Part shown: positions 47,290-57,100 of the stretch, in pieces | Position numbering within the stretch: the stretch's first letter is position 1 | How the letters are laid out: each line of letters begins with the position of its first letter | Assembly: GCF_021379005.1 (NCBI RefSeq) | Contig: NZ_CP075171.1 | Span: forward strand, 1,426,001-1,490,000 | Direction of reading: 5' to 3' | DNA length: 64,000 nucleotides | DNA from: Leptodesmis sichuanensis A121 | GTDB lineage: Bacteria > Cyanobacteriota > Cyanobacteriia > Leptolyngbyales > Leptolyngbyaceae | Notes under the pieces: model-generated | What the model was told of the DNA's origin: nothing | Database searches by the model: none | What the model saw: only the letters and a program-made list of their open reading frames with translations | Program-made: the position numbers and the translations under genes

Positions 47290-48687
47290 ATGAAACTTCT
47301 GCCACAAACCGTTCAATTTGACTCTGAGTTATTGCAAAAATACGATCGCCCCTTACCGCGCTATACCAGCTACCCCCCAGCAACGGAATTAAAGCCTGAG
47401 TTTGATGAATTGGATTTCCGAACAGCGATCGCGGTAGGAAATCACAAACAAACGCCCATTTCCCTCTACTGCCATATTCCGTTCTGTGAAACGGCCTGTT
47501 ATTTCTGTGGTTGCAACACGATCATTACCCAGCGTCGAGAACTGGCCGATCCCTATCTCAATTACCTGGCCCGTAATATTGAGCAAGTAGCCAGCCTGAT
47601 TGATGGTCAGCGAAAAGTGCATCAACTGCATTGGGGCGGTGGCACTCCCAATTATCTCAACTTAAGTCAGATTGAATTTCTCTGGAATACCCTCAATCGT
47701 TATTTCAGTCTGGATCCGGCTGCAGAAGTTTCGATTGAAATTAATCCCCGTTATGTCGATAAGAACTACATCTTTTTCTTAAAGAGTCTGGGCTTTAATC
47801 GAATTAGCTTTGGCATTCAAGATTTTAATCCTGAAGTACAGGCTGCAGTGAACCGAATCCAACCAGAATCGATGCTGTTTGATGTCATGAGTTGGATTAG
47901 GGAAGCTGGATTTGAAAGCGTCAATGTAGATTTGATTTACGGGCTTCCCTACCAAACTCTATATACGTTTAAGGAAACCGTTCAGAAAACCATTGAACTT
48001 AATCCCGATCGCATTGCGGTCTTCAACTTTGCCTATGTGCCCTGGATCAAACCGATTCAGAAGAAAATTTCTCAGGAAGCCCTGCCGCCTGCATCTGAGA
48101 AGCTAAAGATTTTGCAAATGACGATCGCCGAACTAACTGAGAAAGACTATGTCTTCATTGGAATGGATCACTTTGCCAAACCGAATGATGAACTGACGAT
48201 CGCCCAACGAGCCGGAAAACTGCATCGTAACTTCCAGGGCTACACCACCAAACCAGAATCTGACCTGTTTGGTTTTGGGATTACCTCAATCAGTATGTTG
48301 CATGATGTGTATATCCAGAATCACAAACGGTTGAAAGAGTTTTATGGGGCGATCGATGAAGGCAGGTTACCGATCGAGAAAGGTGTAACACTGACTCAGG
48401 ATGACATTATCCGCCGCACGATCATCATGGAATTGATGTGTCAGTTCCAGTTGGCCCAACAGGATATTGAAGAGAAATATCACCTGGGCTTCGATATTGA
48501 CTTTGATGATTACTTCTGGCGTGAAATTCCCAAACTCAAAACGTTAGAAGCTGATGGTTTAGTCAAACTGTATTCCGATGGCATTGAAATTACCCCTATC
48601 GGTCGCCTGTTGATTAGAAATATTGCCTCCGTATTTGATGCCTATCTCGGTGAACGCAAAACCGGAACCTTCTCCAAATCGATTTAA
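47290..48687 (+). CDS. hemN: Oxygen-independent coproporphyrinogen III oxidase
   Basis: 465 residues. A radical SAM enzyme converting coproporphyrinogen III to protoporphyrinogen IX without O2. The start is MKLLPQTVQFDSELLQKYDR followed by PRYTSYPPAT, typical of true HemN. The cluster ligands are Cys66, Cys70 and Cys73, with the extra Cys75 (CETACYFCGC) that marks HemN over HemW. HWGGGTPNYL and NFAYVPW also fit. It is likely used when oxygen is low. It is 265 bp after ho and on the same strand. Confidence 0.95.
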   Translation: MKLLPQTVQFDSELLQKYDRPLPRYTSYPPATELKPEFDELDFRTAIAVGNHKQTPISLYCHIPFCETACYFCGCNTIITQRRELADPYLNYLARNIEQVASLIDGQRKVHQLHWGGGTPNYLNLSQIEFLWNTLNRYFSLDPAAEVSIEINPRYVDKNYIFFLKSLGFNRISFGIQDFNPEVQAAVNRIQPESMLFDVMSWIREAGFESVNVDLIYGLPYQTLYTFKETVQKTIELNPDRIAVFNFAYVPWIKPIQKKISQEALPPASEKLKILQMTIAELTEKDYVFIGMDHFAKPNDELTIAQRAGKLHRNFQGYTTKPESDLFGFGITSISMLHDVYIQNHKRLKEFYGAIDEGRLPIEKGVTLTQDDIIRRTIIMELMCQFQLAQQDIEEKYHLGFDIDFDDYFWREIPKLKTLEADGLVKLYSDGIEITPIGRLLIRNIASVFDAYLGERKTGTFSKSI

Positions 48688-48692
48688 GTTGA

Positions 48693-48743
48693 CCTCTCCC
48701 AACCTCCCTCTCCGATACGGAAAGGGAGGTTGGGAGGGAGAGG
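48693..48743. terminator. GC-rich hairpin between hemN and bchE-like gene
   Basis: CCTCTCCCAACCTCCC (48693-48708) pairs with GGGAGGTTGGGAGGGAGAGG (48724-48743). It is a strong stem 6 bp after the hemN stop. It could end the hemN message or tune expression of the next gene, which has its own ribosome site. Confidence 0.6.
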
Positions 48744-48793
48744 TTTGTCGAACTCATGCCCATCTAAGAAAAGGAATCACAGAGGAGTCAATT

Positions 48794-50416
48794 ATGCGGA
48801 TCATGATGATTCAGCCCAACTATCACTCTGGGGGGGCTGAAATTGCGGGAAACTGGCCTCCCAGTTGGGTGCCCTATGTGGGGGGGGCACTTAAGACTGC
48901 CGGATTCACCGATATTCGCTTTGTCGATGCGATGACGAATCATATCGAAGATGCGGAGTTAGCCAAGATGCTTCGCGAGCATCAACCGGATGTGGTGTTA
49001 GCGACAGCCATCACACCCATGATTTACAAGTCGCAAAGCACCCTCAAACTGGTGAAAGAAATCTGTCCTGAAGCCACCACGATTATGGGGGGCGTGCATC
49101 CCACCTATATGTATCGGGAAGTGCTGGGTGAGGCTCCCTGGGTGGATTACATCATTCGCGGAGAGGGAGAAGAAATCACCGTGAACCTGATGCGATCGCT
49201 GGCTGCAGGGACAGATAAAAGCGATCGGGCCAACATCCTCGGTATCGCTTACCTGGAAGACGGTCAGGTGGTCGCCACTCCCGCCCATCCGCCCATCAAA
49301 GACCTGAATACTCTAACTCCTGACTGGAGCCTGCTGGACTGGAAGCGGTATATTTACACACCACTCAATACGCGAGTCGCGGTTCCCAACTATTCCAGAG
49401 GTTGTCCCTTCCGCTGTCGCTTTTGTTCGCAGTGGAAGTTCTGGCGCAAATATCGCTCGCGTTCTCCCAAGAACTTTGTGGATGAAATCGAAAAGCTGGT
49501 TAAGGAACATCAGGTTGGCTTTTTCATCCTGGCTGATGAAGAACCGACGATTAACAAATCCCGGTTTATTGCGCTCTGTGAGGAACTGTGCGATCGTAAC
49601 CTGGGCGTTCACTGGGGTATTAACACCCGCGTGACAGACATTCTCCGGGATGAAAAAGAACTGCCCCTGTACCGGAAAGCCGGACTGGTGCATGTATCTC
49701 TGGGAACGGAAGCAGCGGCTCAGTTAAATCTCAACCTGTTCCGTAAAGAAACTACCATTGAAGACAACAAACGGGCGGTGCGCTTGCTGCGGGAAAATGG
49801 CATTCTGGCCGAAGTACAATTCATTATGGGCTTGCCCAATGAAACGCCAGAAACCATTGAGGAAACCTACCGCATGTGTCGGGATTGGCAGGCTGACATG
49901 ACCAACTGGAATATGTACACGCCCTGGCCCTTCTCTGAGTTGTTTCAAGACCTGGCAGATAAAGTTGAAATTCGCGATTACTCCCATTACAACTTTGTCA
50001 CACCCATCATTAAGCCCGATAATATGACGCGGGAAGAGGTCTTGAAAGGAGTGCTACGGAACTATGCCCGCTTCTATACGAGAAAGATGATTGAATACTG
50101 GTTTGAAAAAGACCCGTTCAAACGTCGTTACTTACTGGGATGTCTCTGGGCCTTTGTTAAGACTACGTTAAATAAACGCTTCTACAACTTGAAACGTGTC
50201 AAGCAGAAAGGTTTACATACCGAAATCGAATTCGGCTTTGATGAATCCCGGATCCTTAGCCCGGAACAGATGGCCGAACTGAAAAAACAACGGTTGGCGG
50301 ATGTTGATTTTGTTGGCACCATTTCTGCCTGTGGTGGCCCCAACGACCTCCCAGAGATCCCAGACAGCCAGCATGAACCCCAAGAGGGTTCAGAGATTCC
50401 CATGATGAAGATTTAG
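48794..50416 (+). CDS. bchE: BchE-type anaerobic Mg-protoporphyrin monomethyl ester cyclase
   Basis: 540 residues from ATG 48794 (AGAGGAGT upstream); upstream extensions run through the hairpin and are not real. The N-terminus NYHSGGAEIAGNWPPSWVPY, RFVDAMTN, the domain TIMGGVHPTYMYR and VRGEGEE-like IIRGEGEE match BchE of purple bacteria. The radical SAM cluster is Cys204, Cys208 and Cys211 in RGCPFRCRFCSQWKFW, followed by FILADEEPTIN and VHVSLGTEAAAQL. BchE uses cobalamin and SAM to form ring E using water-derived oxygen. Most cyanobacterial homologues are more distant, so this close match is notable. It sits beside acsF, ho and hemN. Confidence 0.88.
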   Translation: MRIMMIQPNYHSGGAEIAGNWPPSWVPYVGGALKTAGFTDIRFVDAMTNHIEDAELAKMLREHQPDVVLATAITPMIYKSQSTLKLVKEICPEATTIMGGVHPTYMYREVLGEAPWVDYIIRGEGEEITVNLMRSLAAGTDKSDRANILGIAYLEDGQVVATPAHPPIKDLNTLTPDWSLLDWKRYIYTPLNTRVAVPNYSRGCPFRCRFCSQWKFWRKYRSRSPKNFVDEIEKLVKEHQVGFFILADEEPTINKSRFIALCEELCDRNLGVHWGINTRVTDILRDEKELPLYRKAGLVHVSLGTEAAAQLNLNLFRKETTIEDNKRAVRLLRENGILAEVQFIMGLPNETPETIEETYRMCRDWQADMTNWNMYTPWPFSELFQDLADKVEIRDYSHYNFVTPIIKPDNMTREEVLKGVLRNYARFYTRKMIEYWFEKDPFKRRYLLGCLWAFVKTTLNKRFYNLKRVKQKGLHTEIEFGFDESRILSPEQMAELKKQRLADVDFVGTISACGGPNDLPEIPDSQHEPQEGSEIPMMKI

Positions 50417-50526
50417 AGTTGATGATTTACTGGGTGATGAGTGGATAGCGGATGGTGAATCGTCCCTCCCCCCAGCCTCCCCATCTCCCTTACTCTCTCT
50501 CTCCACTCAAAAACCGGAGGACAATC

Positions 50527-50955
50527 ATGAGTGATATTCAAGTGATTCTCGTTGAAGATGATGAGCAAACTCGCGTCAACTTACGAGCCGCCTTACGCGC
50601 TCAAGACGGTATCGAAGTCGCCAGTGAAGCCACCAACGGGACAACTGGCTTAGTCTTGCTGGAATCGATCGATGTCGATGTCGCGATCGCCGATTCCAGC
50701 CTTCCCGACATGGATCTGGCTGAATTCGTCACCCAGATGCAAACCGTTCAGGCCGATTCCTGCGTCACTCAATCCAAATTACTGATCCTGCTCGATCCCG
50801 CCGATCGTTCGACCTGGGAAACCGCCCTCACCATTGGAGCGGATTCCTACTGTCGTAAGGATGCCCCGATTGAGCAAATCGCTGAAGCGGTTAAGCAAAC
50901 TTATGCTGGGCAGGGCTATCGGGATCCGGCGATCGATCTGGTAACGCTAACGTGA
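50527..50955 (+). CDS. Receiver-only response regulator
   Basis: 142 residues from ATG 50527, preceded by GGAGGACAATC. A CheY-like domain: VILVEDDEQTRVNLRAALRA (acidic pair), the phosphorylatable Asp in IADSSLPDMD, a Thr/Ser near LLILLDPAD and the conserved Lys in SYCRKDAP. No DNA-binding output domain is present. It is the same strand as the bchE-like gene, 110 bp downstream, so it may report oxygen or light state through protein contacts. Its cognate kinase is not evident. Confidence 0.85.
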   Translation: MSDIQVILVEDDEQTRVNLRAALRAQDGIEVASEATNGTTGLVLLESIDVDVAIADSSLPDMDLAEFVTQMQTVQADSCVTQSKLLILLDPADRSTWETALTIGADSYCRKDAPIEQIAEAVKQTYAGQGYRDPAIDLVTLT

Positions 50956-51160
50956 CTCAATTTTGGATTTTAGATTTTGGATTGGTAGATTGGTAGGGTG
51001 CTGTTAGTGCAGTGTAACGCACCATTGTCATTCAATTGTGAATTTTGGATTTTAGATTTGCGGTTGATAGATTGCTATGGATTTGAAAAAAGCATTGCAC
51101 TAAGTTTTCTTTTCAATCTAAAATTCAAAATCGCAAATCCAAAATCAATTGTGTTTTTAT
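50956..51160. repeat. ATTTTGGATT-type palindromic intergenic repeat
   Basis: The left part (50956-50990 and 51038-51070) has repeats of ATTTTGGATTTTAGATTT. The right part (51115-51160) has the complement (CAATCTAAAATTCAAAATCG, then CAAATCCAAAATCAATT), so the gap can fold back on itself. The same sequence type occurs inside chlH at 56819. Confidence 0.65.
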
Positions 51161-51179
51161 GTTTGAGGAGTGTTTTTGA

Positions 51180-52022
51180 ATGACTGCTGAAGTGCTACCC
51201 AACCCTGCGAATAAACCCGCCCTCAATTGGGTTGCGGTCATCTTTTTTTCTACAGTTCATCTGCTAGCATTGTTATCGTTCTGGTGCTTCTCCTGGTCAG
51301 CTTTAGGAGTTACCTTGTTGCTGCACTGGTTTCTGGGTAGTATTGGAATTTGTTTAGGCTATCACCGCTTGCTGAGTCACCGCAGTTTTCAAGTGCCGCG
51401 CTGGTTGGAATATACGATCGCTCTCATCGGTGCAACCGCTTTGCAGGGTGGCCCCATTTTCTGGGTCGCTGGACATCGCCTGCATCATGCCTACACTGAA
51501 GATGTAGACAAAGATCCCTACTCGGCGCGGCGCGGGTTCTGGTGGAGTCATATGCTGTGGATTTTCTATCCCAACCCAGAATTTTTTGAGGACAGTCATT
51601 ACAAACGCTATGCTCCCGACCTGGCTCGTGATCCATTTTACTGCTGGCTCGATCGCTACTTCATCCTGCTGCAAATCCCGGTAGGAATTCTGCTGTATGT
51701 CCTGGGAGGCTGGTCGTTTGTGATTTATGGAATGGCGCTGAGAGCCGTTCTTCTCTGGCACAGCACCTGGTTCATCAACTCTGTAACACACATGTGGGGC
51801 TACCGCAGCTTTGAGGTGAATGACAACTCGCGGAATCTCTGGTGGGCCGCGATTCTCACCTATGGCGAAGGCTGGCACAACAATCACCACGCCTTTCCCA
51901 ATGTGGCGAAAGCCGGATGGCGCTGGTGGGAGATTGATGTCACCTGGTGGGCGATCGCTCTACTGCAGATGCTTGGTCTGGCTCAAAAGGTTAATTTGCC
52001 ACCCACCGAACGGTCTAGCTAA
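51180..52022 (+). CDS. desC: Fatty acid delta-9 type desaturase
   Basis: 280 residues. A membrane diiron enzyme introducing a cis double bond in acyl lipids with ferredoxin. Three histidine boxes are present: HRLLSHRSF, HRLHHAYTED and EGWHNNHHAF. Four hydrophobic segments are visible (for example VIFFSTVHLLALLSFWCF). The short length and GYHRLLSHRSF fit the DesC/acyl-CoA desaturase-like group of cyanobacteria. Its location next to chlorophyll genes may relate to thylakoid building, which is only a guess. Confidence 0.92.
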   Translation: MTAEVLPNPANKPALNWVAVIFFSTVHLLALLSFWCFSWSALGVTLLLHWFLGSIGICLGYHRLLSHRSFQVPRWLEYTIALIGATALQGGPIFWVAGHRLHHAYTEDVDKDPYSARRGFWWSHMLWIFYPNPEFFEDSHYKRYAPDLARDPFYCWLDRYFILLQIPVGILLYVLGGWSFVIYGMALRAVLLWHSTWFINSVTHMWGYRSFEVNDNSRNLWWAAILTYGEGWHNNHHAFPNVAKAGWRWWEIDVTWWAIALLQMLGLAQKVNLPPTERSS

Positions 52023-52036
52023 GGGGCCAGTATCCG

Positions 52037-52861
52037 TCATTCCTTCCTTTCCGTTACCAGCGTCAGACTTACCCACTCCCCTTTGTCGTTGTAGCTACGT
52101 ACCATCCGTTGCCGCAGATCAGGTTGAATCAGCCAGCCGACTTCCAACACAAAGGGGTAGCCTGGTTTGATGTGAGTAGGGCAGTTGCAGGAAGCCCCAT
52201 CAGGTAGTAGAAGCACTTGAACCTGTTGAGTACTTTGTTCAAAGCGCAAAATAGAGCCTTCTATGGTGGCTGTAGAGGTCAGGGTTTGTGCAGTGGTGCC
52301 AGTCTTAAAGGATAACTGCTGGGTCAACCGCTGAGGATGCTCCTGTTGGATCTGCAGGATGGTTGAATAAGTTGTTGACGGTCGAAAATCAGGATAGCGG
52401 GTGATGGCTTCCCCAATCCAGGTACCCAGAAGATCCGCTACGGTCAGGGGAGGACGTTCTGGAACATCAGTTCCGGCTCGTTGTTCGCGAATCAAGGTGA
52501 GTTGATCGAGTTTACTTTCACGATTAAACAGTTGCACCAGACGCAGGCGACGATCGCCCCAAATCAATCCCAGTTCACAGCCAAACTCTGAGAAGGGGCC
52601 AAATTGGATGGACCCCTGGGAAAAGGCACCATTGTCAAAAAACAGGACTCCCCGGCCCAGCGTACTGTATTCCAGCACCTTCTCATGCGGTTCTGGGGTT
52701 AAACGACGCACAATCTGACGCATCATTTTGTTCCCGTTCAGTCCCTCAAAGGAAACGATGGTCGGCGTATCTTCCAACTCCTGACCCTGGGGAGACAGAC
52801 GGGTAAAGGAGCCTTGCCATTCTCCCAGGTTTTCAAATAGGCAGTCCCATTGGGGTTTCAT
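52037..52861 (-). CDS. DUF3598 family protein
   Basis: 274 residues beginning MKPQWDCLFENLGEWQGSFT, followed by two lipocalin-like halves: the first to about 120 (GVLFFDNGAFSQGSIQFGPF, then GLIWGDRRLRLVQLF), the second from about 140 (LLGTWIGEAITRYPDFRPST). This is the DUF3598 layout found in cyanobacteria and plants. Function unknown. It is convergent with desC, 14 bp between stops. Confidence 0.8.
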   Translation of the reverse strand: MKPQWDCLFENLGEWQGSFTRLSPQGQELEDTPTIVSFEGLNGNKMMRQIVRRLTPEPHEKVLEYSTLGRGVLFFDNGAFSQGSIQFGPFSEFGCELGLIWGDRRLRLVQLFNRESKLDQLTLIREQRAGTDVPERPPLTVADLLGTWIGEAITRYPDFRPSTTYSTILQIQQEHPQRLTQQLSFKTGTTAQTLTSTATIEGSILRFEQSTQQVQVLLLPDGASCNCPTHIKPGYPFVLEVGWLIQPDLRQRMVRSYNDKGEWVSLTLVTERKE

Positions 52862-53030
52862 GAGGGGGAGGGGATTGGGGGTTAGGAATTGGGTGAAGAA
52901 GATCAGGGAGAGGAGAATGGAACTGAGGACGGTGGGGAGGATGGGGAAGGGGAGCCTTTTACGGCCTTGCCTTCCCTATCTCCTCCACCTCCCCATCTTC
53001 TCTATCTCCCCCAACCCCGATTGACTCGCT

Positions 53031-53735
53031 CTAGGCGATCGCTAATTCCGCCTGCACATCCTGGCAGTAAGCGTCATACACGCCATCCAGGAATTGCCAG
53101 AGGGCATCAGCCGCTTGAGCCGCCACATTCAGGACTTCAGCTTGCTTTTCGGGGGTGTCGGCATACTGCTCAATCAGCTTCAGTTCGGCTTCGGAGTGGT
53201 ACTCATCAGCGGACTGGTGCACGGTGAAGAAGCGGTACTCTTGCGGGTTAGTCATGCCGTAAAAGCGCTGCAGGCCATCGATTTTGGTGGTGGCTACCGC
53301 TGGAATTTGCGACTCATAGGCATAGAGAGCGGCCAGACCTGCGTAGAACGGAGAATTCAAGCACAGGTGGCGAAAGGTAGAGATAAGATTTTCCGTGGTC
53401 GGCAGGGCAGGGGTTTCAGTGAGTTCGCTGGTTGTAGCACCCAGAGCTTCAGCAAATCGTTGCCACAGGGCGGGATGATTTTGGGATCCCCGTTCTTCTT
53501 CGATCAGGTTTTCCAGAATTTCCTGGCGCATGGCGATCGAAGTGCCTACGTGGGGGGTATTGAAATGAACGGCACTGACATAGGTGGGAAAGGCCAATAC
53601 GTTCTGAAAGTATTGGATGGCGTAGTGCTTCAAATGCTCACGAGTAAGTTTGCCTTCTGTCCAGGCGACGTAAAAGGGATGCTTGAGCAGATGCTTTTGT
53701 TCCACAAGAGACTGCAATTGTTCACGAAGCACCAT
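53031..53735 (-). CDS. CADD-like/PqqC-fold protein (TIGR04305 type)
   Basis: 234 residues, all helical. HPFYVAWTEGKLTREHLKHY, AFPTYVSAVHFN, LIEEERGSQNHPALWQRFAE and TVHQSADEYHSEAELKLIEQ supply the Glu/His pattern of the heme-oxygenase-like diiron fold. The best match is the chlamydial CADD group, whose members make p-aminobenzoate by a self-sacrificing mechanism. The cyanobacterial role is not proven. It lies between chlorophyll genes, next to chlH but on the opposite strand. Confidence 0.8.
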   Translation of the reverse strand: MVLREQLQSLVEQKHLLKHPFYVAWTEGKLTREHLKHYAIQYFQNVLAFPTYVSAVHFNTPHVGTSIAMRQEILENLIEEERGSQNHPALWQRFAEALGATTSELTETPALPTTENLISTFRHLCLNSPFYAGLAALYAYESQIPAVATTKIDGLQRFYGMTNPQEYRFFTVHQSADEYHSEAELKLIEQYADTPEKQAEVLNVAAQAADALWQFLDGVYDAYCQDVQAELAIA

Positions 53736-54194
53736 GAATCCTCCACTTATTCGATAACGTCGGGTGGTGAATGAGACACCGTTTCCCCAACAATACGAAA
53801 AAATGGCAGATTTGGGTAGCGATAAAATCCTTTTTCGAGAGATAAATAGAAGGTGCTCCGTCCCTCTCCCGTGATCCCGAATTAATTGTTAAATTTCCTA
53901 AACAATTGCAAAGAGTGGCCCGCGAAAAAAGTTGAGAAATGTAAAAGGAAATTTACGTCTTTTTATCAAATTGTGTCAGCTAGGGCTTCAACCTCCCATC
54001 AGGTAACGGTTTTCTGGTACAAAGACTTTTGTGCAACGTTTAGTAGTGGTCAGTCGAGGTCGTTGTCATTTGTTAATTGTCATTTGTCATTTGTTGCATT
54101 TTCTATGCAGTTATCCAAATGACCCATGACCAGTGTTCAACGACTAATGACGAATCAAGACCGCTTTTGACCAACACAAAAGGAGCCTAACCGC
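53736..54194. other. Divergent control gap before chlH
   Basis: A 459-bp gap between the CADD-like and chlH starts. It holds a tandem-like GTCATTTGTTAATTGTCATT tract (54063-54095), similar to other cyanobacterial short repeats, and AAAAGGAGCC before the chlH ATG. No open frame here looks genuine and no operator was recognised. Confidence 0.5.
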
Positions 54195-57100
54195 ATGTTC
54201 ACTCACGTCAAGCCCACTGTCAGGCACATCGCACCCGATGATCTGCGCGGGCGGAGCCTGGTCAAGGTGGTCTATGTCGTGCTAGAGCCTCAATACCAAA
54301 GTGCGCTCTCTGCTGCTGTTCGTTCGATTAATCAAAACCACCCCAGCATTGCCGTTGAAATCAGCGGCTATTTAATTGAAGAACTCCGTAACCCTGAAAA
54401 TTATGAGGATTTCCAGCGGGATATGGCGGAGGCGAATGTTTTCATTGCCTCGTTGATCTTCCTGGAAGACCTGGCGGATAAGCTGGTGGCGGCGGTGGAG
54501 CCTTACCGCGATCGCCTGGATGTTTCCGTCGTCTTCCCCTCGATGCCTCAGGTGATGCGTCTGAATAAAATGGGCAGTTTCTCTCTGGCGCAAATTGGTC
54601 AGTCCAAGAGCGCGATCGCCCAGTTTATGAAGAAGCGCAAGGAAAAATCTGGGTCTGGCTTCCAGGATGCCATGCTGAAGTTACTGCGGACTTTACCCCA
54701 GGTCTTAAAGTACCTGCCGATAGATAAGGCCCAGGATGCCCGCAACTTTATGCTCAGCTTCCAGTACTGGCTGGGTGGTTCTCAGGAAAACCTGGAAAAC
54801 TTCCTGCTGATGCTGGCCGATCGCTATGTCCTCAAGGATAAAAGTGAACGGGTCGAAGGGGCGGCTCCTCTGGAATACGCCGAGCCTGTCACCTATCCCG
54901 ATCTGGGTATCTGGCACCCCCTCGCCCCAACGATGTACGAGGACGTGAAGGAGTACCTCAACTGGTTCAACTCCCGGCGCGACATTTCCGACGAAATGAA
55001 GGATCCGCTGGTGCCAACGGTGGGTCTTGTTCTCCAGCGGACTCACCTGGTTACTGGGGATGATGCTCACTACGTCGCCATGATCTCAGAACTGGAGGCG
55101 ATGGGGGCGCGGGTGATTCCTGTATTTGCCGGAGGGTTGGACTTCTCCAAGCCTGTGGATGCCTTCTTCTACGATCCAATTAACAAAACCATGCCGATCG
55201 TCGATGTGGTTGTCTCGCTGACGGGCTTTGCGCTGGTCGGTGGGCCTGCCCGTCAAGATCATCCCAAGGCGATCGAAGCCCTGAAACGGCTCAACCGTCC
55301 TTATATGGTGGCCCTGCCGCTGGTGTTCCAGACGACTGAAGAATGGCAGGACAGCGAACTGGGCCTGCACCCGATTCAAGTGGCGTTGCAAATTGCTTTA
55401 CCTGAACTGGATGGTGGCATCGAACCGATTATTCTTTCAGGTCGGGATGGGGCCACCGGAAAAGCGATCGCCCTGCAAGATCGGGTGGAAGCGATCGCCC
55501 AGCGGGCCATGAAGTGGGCCAATCTCCGTCGCAAGCCGAGACTGCATAAGCGGTTAGCGATTACCGTTTTCAGCTTCCCGCCCGATAAAGGTAATGTGGG
55601 AACGGCGGCTTACCTGGATGTGTTTGGCTCCATTTACAAAGTGATGGAAGCGTTGCACGACAATGGTTACGATGTGCAGGGTTTACCGGAAACGCCGGAA
55701 GCCTTGATGCTGGAAGTGCTACACAACGCTCAGGCCCAGTACAACAGTCCGGAGTTGAACGTGGCCTATAAGATGAGTGTGCCGGAGTACGAGGAACTGA
55801 CTCCCTACTACGAACGCCTGATTCCTTCCTGGGGACCGCCTCCGGGCCACTTGAACACCGATGGACAAAACCTGCTGGTGTACGGCAAAGAGTTCGGCAA
55901 TATCTTCATCGGCGTACAACCGACCTTTGGCTATGAGGGCGACCCGATGCGGCTACTGTTCTCGCGATCGGCCAGTCCCCACCACGGGTTTGCGGCCTAC
56001 TACACGTATCTGGAAAAAATCTGGAAAGCCGATGCCGTGTTGCACTTTGGTACCCACGGGTCGCTGGAATTTATGCCCGGTAAGCAGATTGGTATGTCCG
56101 GCGAGTGCTTCCCCGATAGCCTGATCGGCACTATTCCCAACCTCTACTACTACGCCGCCAATAATCCTTCGGAAGCAACGATCGCCAAACGCCGCAGCTA
56201 TGCCGAAACCATCAGCTACCTCACCCCTCCCGCCGAAAACGCGGGACTGTATAAGGGACTGAAGGAACTCAGCGAACTGATTGCCTCTTACCAGACCCTG
56301 AAGGACACCGGACGGGGCGTGCCGATCACCAACACCATTATGGACAAGTGCCGGATGGTCAACCTGGACAATGATGTCGCCCTGCCCGATCAGGATGCAG
56401 CCGATATGACCCCGGAGGAGCGGGACACGATCGTCGGCAAGGTCTACATCAAGCTGATGGAAATTGAATCCCGCCTGCTGCCCTGTGGTCTGCATGTAAT
56501 TGGCAAACCGCCCAGCGCCGAAGAAGCGATCGCTACCCTGGTCAACATCGCCGGACTGGATCGGGAAGAGGACGAACTTCTCAGCCTGCAACGGATTATC
56601 GCCGCCAGTGTCGGTCGGGATATCGATGAGGTGTATCAGAACAGCGATCGCGGGGTGCTGGATGATGTGCAACTGCTGAATAACATCAACCAGGCAGTGC
56701 GGGCAGCGGTCACGGCAATGGTTCATGCCCAGATAGACGAAGAAGGCCGGGTCTCCCGTATGTCCATGTTGTCCAGCCTGTTTAACCTGGGCAACAAAAA
56801 AGAACCCTGGGTGGAAGCGATTTTGGATTTGGGATTTCCGATTTTGGATGCCAATTCAAAAGTTGAGAATCCGAAAGCCAAAATCGATGCTCTATTTGAG
56901 TACCTGCAATTCTGCCTGAAACAGGTGGTGGCCGATAACGAACTGGGCGCACTGCTGCTGGGGCTGGAAGGGCAGTATATTACCCCTGGCCCTGGTGGTG
57001 ATCCGATTCGCAATCCGGATGTGTTGCCGACCGGGAAGAACATTCACGCTCTGGATCCGCAAGCGATTCCGACAGCGGCGGCAGTGAAATCGGCCAAGGT

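Noticed and set aside
52889-53227. Acidic, proline-rich 112-codon plus-strand frame
   Set aside because: It runs through a low-complexity GGGGA-rich gap and then antisense to the CADD-like gene; no ribosome site and no family.
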